Assembly (NCBI GenBank): GCA_000715635.1
Contig: KL569103.1
Location: 75,320 to 81,484 of the forward strand
Source of the DNA: Streptomyces violaceus
GTDB lineage: Bacteria; Actinomycetota; Actinomycetes; Streptomycetales; Streptomycetaceae
Direction of reading: 5' to 3'
Length of the DNA: 6,165 nt
Shown here in pieces: positions 5,334-6,165 of the stretch. The notes under the pieces were generated by a model that was not told where the DNA came from, made no database searches, and saw nothing but the letters and a program-made list of their open reading frames with translations. Made by a program: the position numbers and the translations under genes. Position 1 is the stretch's first letter. Each line of letters starts with the position of its first letter.

Positions 5334-5708
5334 ATGTCCACTCGCATCTTCGCCAGGGCCGCGCTCGTCGGCGCCGGGGCGCTCGCGCTGCTCGGCCCGC
5401 TCACCGCGGGAACCGCCGCGGCGTCGGCCGCCGGCCAGGAGGGCGGCGCCCGCGTCAAGGCGGCGCCCTACGCGGTCGTGCCGTACGAGAACATCAACGT
5501 CCGCTACGGACCGGGCACTTCCTACGGCAAGATCACCACCAGCCCGGCGGGTCAGCCGCTCGGCGCCTACTGCTGGACCCGCGGCGAGACCATCCGCGAC
5601 AACGGCTACACCAACGACGTCTGGGTGAAGCTCCTCGAGGGCTACGTCAGCGCCGTGTACCTCAAGGGCAACGAGTACGGCGGCCTGCCGGCCTCCGCGC
5701 GCTGCTGA
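5334..5708 (+). CDS. Secreted SH3-like domain protein A
   Basis: The product is a 124-residue exported protein. The signal peptide has a basic start (STRIFAR), a hydrophobic core (AALVGAGALALLGPLTAG) and an Ala-rich cleavage region near residues 29-33. The mature part begins with a short linker and then a bacterial SH3-like domain: ENINVRYGPGTSYGKI (52-67), the classic N-V-R-x-G-P-G-T-x-Y motif, followed by PLGAYCWTRGETI, DVWVKLLEGYVSAVYLKG and a C-terminal Cys. Cys80 and Cys124 probably form a disulfide. Such domains bind cell-wall peptides or other proteins; no enzymatic domain is attached. ATG 5334 follows AGGGGG with 8-nt spacing and starts the signal peptide exactly. An upstream in-frame GTG at 5277 would add 19 unlikely residues. 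The gene precedes a probable paralogue by 52 nt. Ligand and role are unknown. Confidence 0.88.
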   Translation: MSTRIFARAALVGAGALALLGPLTAGTAAASAAGQEGGARVKAAPYAVVPYENINVRYGPGTSYGKITTSPAGQPLGAYCWTRGETIRDNGYTNDVWVKLLEGYVSAVYLKGNEYGGLPASARC

Positions 5709-5760
5709 CCCACATCATGACCACTCCCGACCACACCATCGTCCTACGGGGGACAGACAC

Positions 5761-6138
5761 ATGAAGCGACTGATCAGCCGTACCGCCATGGGCCTCGCCG
5801 CGACCGCGCTCATCGTCGGCTCGCTCGCCGGCACCGCCCAGGCGGCCCCGGCCGCCGCGGCCAACAGCGGCGACCCGACCCTCACCGACGTCTACATCTG
5901 GGCCACCGACGTCAACCTGCGCCAGCAGCCGACCACCGACTCCCCGCGTCTCGCGGTCCGTTCGAAGTGGTGGGCGGACGCCGTGTGCCAGACGCAGGGC
6001 CAGACGGTGCACGACCCGGCCGTGGGCACCAACAACTGGTGGACCGCCGTCATGGAGTTCTCGGGCAGTGACATCGCCTGGGTGAACAACCTGTACATCC
6101 GGGGCGGCGAGAAGATCGCCGGAGTCCCGGACTGCTGA
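5761..6138 (+). CDS. Secreted SH3-like domain protein B (probable paralogue of A)
   Basis: The product is a 125-residue exported protein with signal peptide MKRLISRTAMGLAATALIVG followed by SLAGTAQA and likely cleavage after AQA at residue 29. The mature part matches the plan of protein A: TDVNLRQQPTTDSPRL (49-64) in place of NVRYGPGTSYGKI, then AVCQTQGQTVHD (74-85) matching AYCWTRGETIRD, then a Trp-rich NNWWTAVMEF, AWVNNLYIRGGEKIAGVPDC matching YVSAVYLKGNEYGGLP-C. Cys76 and terminal Cys125 match the two cysteines of A. The N-terminal loop has lost the Gly-Pro-Gly core of the standard SH3b motif and the middle is more aromatic, which suggests a different ligand. A strong GGGGGA (5748-5753) lies 7 nt before the ATG. 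The 52-nt gap suggests an operon with A. The family assignment is less direct than for A and leans on this alignment by eye. Confidence 0.82.
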   Translation: MKRLISRTAMGLAATALIVGSLAGTAQAAPAAAANSGDPTLTDVYIWATDVNLRQQPTTDSPRLAVRSKWWADAVCQTQGQTVHDPAVGTNNWWTAVMEFSGSDIAWVNNLYIRGGEKIAGVPDC

Positions 6139-6165
6139 CGCACCGTCCGCTCCACACGTCTGCGG
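6139..6165. other. Window end, no feature seen
   Basis: Only 27 nt follow the last stop codon. I see no hairpin, gene start or repeat here; any terminator for the SH3-like pair must lie beyond the window. Confidence 0.6.

Noticed and set aside
5717..5764. 15-codon open frame ending in the ATGA that starts secreted protein B, a possible leader peptide
   Set aside because: It has no ribosome binding site, and a short frame of this size is expected by chance. The rare CTA codon is not enough support.

Overview
The window looks like a piece of a Streptomyces-type actinomycete chromosome. Base composition is very GC-rich, codons favour G or C in the third position, GTG starts occur beside ATG, long antisense shadow frames are common, and several products resemble families common in Streptomyces. 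These are ordinary accessory chromosomal genes. I see no phage, integrase, transposase, CRISPR array, tRNA or rRNA.

The left edge is not natural sequence. Positions 11-29 match exactly the synthetic 19-bp Tn5 mosaic end used in tagmentation libraries, so the window probably begins at a contig end. The first gene, the C-terminal half of a GlxA/AraC-type regulator, is cut by this edge. Its stop overlaps the start of a DJ-1/PfpI-family gene (ATGA), so the two are probably translationally coupled.

Next come four same-strand genes: an archease-like SHS2 protein (1026-1481), a CapA-family metallophosphatase-like protein without a signal peptide (1531-2637), a YbhB/YbcL PEBP-family protein (2753-3205) and an MFS exporter (3335-4600). 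The gaps between them hold short direct repeats. One is a 9-bp tandem array that places four TGA stops in the archease frame. Another is a perfect 13-bp tandem repeat ahead of the PEBP gene. Archease normally works with the RNA ligase RtcB, and no rtcB gene is visible here.

A VOC-superfamily (glyoxalase-like) gene on the minus strand converges on the MFS gene. It is divergent from two small secreted proteins (5334-5708 and 5761-6138) that look like tandem, diverged paralogues with a bacterial SH3-like fold. Each has a signal peptide and two matching cysteines. The 273-nt divergent region holds three perfect inverted repeats, including an 18-bp operator-like palindrome at 5233-5250.

The observations most worth a second look are the SH3 paralogue pair, the 18-bp palindrome beside it, the archease without rtcB and its stop-codon repeat, and the adapter at the left edge. 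I did not find convincing evidence of a wholly new multi-gene system.
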